Shown: positions 4,635 through 5,221 of the stretch, one piece after another
How the letters are laid out: each line of letters starts with the position of its first letter
How positions within the stretch are numbered: the stretch's first letter is position 1
From: Lentisphaeria bacterium
GTDB lineage: Bacteria > Verrucomicrobiota > Lentisphaeria > Victivallales > UBA1829
DNA: 5,221 nucleotides
Direction of reading: 5' to 3'
Assembly: GCA_017623265.1 (NCBI GenBank)
Contig: JAGAPM010000075.1
Location: 1-5,221, forward strand
Notes under the pieces: generated by a model
What the model was told of the DNA's origin: nothing
Database searches by the model: none
The model's input: the letters and a program-made list of their open reading frames with translations, nothing else
Program-made: the position numbers and the translations under genes

Positions 4635-5221
4635 TTATCGAACCGTGTTACTGATCTTGTTTTTGATAATGGGGGCAAGAACAGGACGGAACCCCACGCC
4701 GTTATTCTTTTCGTTTTGCGGCATATAGAGGCGGGATGCGCTGCGGAGTTTTTCCGGAGAGCAGCACCAATTTCCGCCGCGGATGGCTCTGCAGGTGATC
4801 TCGCGCACAACAGACCGGGAATCGAAGTTTTTCAACTGTTCGTACGCAACAGCCACCGGTCTGGTGTTGCAAGGGTCCTTCCGTTCCGGCGCATTCTTCA
4901 GGATCATGTATGCGTTGGGGGCGTAAAAATCATAACACCATTCTGCAATGTTTCCAGCCATATCACAAACGCCCCAGGCATTAGGTTTGAACTTACCGGC
5001 GGGCGCTGCAACTTCATAACCGTCTACGGGAGCGACTCCGGGCTGGTTCACATTATCCCAGCCAAATGCTTTCCCGCTTTTCAGATCGAGACTGTTGGCA
5101 TACATTGCGCCTTGTTCGCCGAATTCATCGCCCCAGAAATAATCAGTGGTACTCCCTGCACGGCAGACATATTCCCATTCTGCTTCGGTGGGAAGACGAT
5201 ACTCATAACCTTCGGGGATCC
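4635..5221 (-). CDS. Formylglycine-generating enzyme-like (SUMF1/FGE-sulfatase domain) protein, C-terminal fragment
   Basis: The reading frame enters from the right edge and ends at TAA (4637-4635); 194 complete codons are visible, and the N-terminus lies outside. Counting from the first full codon, the fragment has YRLPTEAEWEYVCRAGST (7-24), NAWGVCDMAGNIAEWCYD (80-97), RAIRGGNW (144-151) and GFRPV (176-180), the landmark motifs of the FGE-sulfatase fold in the right order and spacing. True formylglycine-generating enzymes carry two catalytic cysteines after RGG in a CX4C arrangement; here RGGNWCCSPEKL keeps a cysteine at the first position (C153) but has leucine at the second. It is therefore probably not a sulfatase activator but one of the many FGE-like proteins of other or unknown role. 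The ATG at 5105 lies inside the domain and is not the start. It converges on trxB and appears functionally unrelated. Confidence 0.85.
   Translation of the reverse strand, partial: IPEGYEYRLPTEAEWEYVCRAGSTTDYFWGDEFGEQGAMYANSLDLKSGKAFGWDNVNQPGVAPVDGYEVAAPAGKFKPNAWGVCDMAGNIAEWCYDFYAPNAYMILKNAPERKDPCNTRPVAVAYEQLKNFDSRSVVREITCRAIRGGNWCCSPEKLRSASRLYMPQNEKNNGVGFRPVLAPIIKNKISNTVR

Noticed and set aside
4408..4728. 106-codon + strand open frame spanning the end of trxB and the terminator
   Set aside because: It crosses the trxB coding end in another frame, passes through the terminator hairpin, and runs antisense to the SUMF1-like gene; no domain is seen.
5216..5221. GGATCC (BamHI site) exactly at the window end
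   Set aside because: It could suggest a cloning boundary, but the SUMF1-like frame reads through it with sensible family sequence (IPEGYEYRLPTEAEWEY), so it is treated as ordinary coding DNA cut by the window.

Overview
The window carries a compact anaerobic deoxyribonucleotide-synthesis operon on the + strand, in the order nrdG - nrdD - trxB, flanked by two partial minus-strand genes that run off the window. The host is an anaerobic or facultatively anaerobic bacterium: both the reductase and its activase are oxygen-sensitive radical enzymes. Coding DNA is moderately GC-rich with many C-ending codons in nrdD. The intergenic DNA is strikingly AT-rich, with long A and T runs, and promoters read like strong sigma-70 sites (TTGACA, 17-bp spacer, extended -10). 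A gut anaerobe, perhaps from the Lentisphaerae/PVC group, would fit, but this is only an impression; the sequence does not settle the phylum.

Layout. Positions 1-100 (minus) hold the first 33 codons of an AAC(3)-type N-acetyltransferase. Positions 101-419 are a divergent control region: the acetyltransferase has a TTGACA-17-TATCTT promoter reading left, and nrdG has a TTGACA-17-TACATT promoter reading right, preceded by T-tracts and overlapped by two NrdR-box-like sites. nrdG (420-1136) encodes the radical-SAM activase. A 69-nt purine-rich gap follows, beginning with stop codons in all three frames. nrdD (1206-3611) encodes a class III ribonucleotide reductase carrying a C-terminal redoxin domain with a CPNC active site. 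trxB (about 3626-4549) encodes a thioredoxin-reductase-like flavoprotein and ends at a very strong intrinsic terminator (4571-4609). Convergent to it, 4635-5221 (minus) is the C-terminal part of a formylglycine-generating-enzyme-like (SUMF1) domain protein.

How the parts work together (inference from family knowledge). NrdG uses a 4Fe-4S cluster and S-adenosylmethionine to place a glycyl radical on NrdD (Gly664). NrdD then reduces ribonucleotides. Formate-independent class III enzymes need a dithiol reductant, and here the reductant appears to be built in as the fused redoxin domain, which the adjacent TrxB would re-reduce. TrxB lacks the HRRDxxRA motif that usually reads NADPH, so its own electron donor is an open question. 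The operon thus looks like a self-contained electron-delivery chain for anaerobic DNA precursor synthesis, probably repressed by NrdR when dATP is plentiful. No RNA genes, mobile elements or CRISPR arrays were seen.
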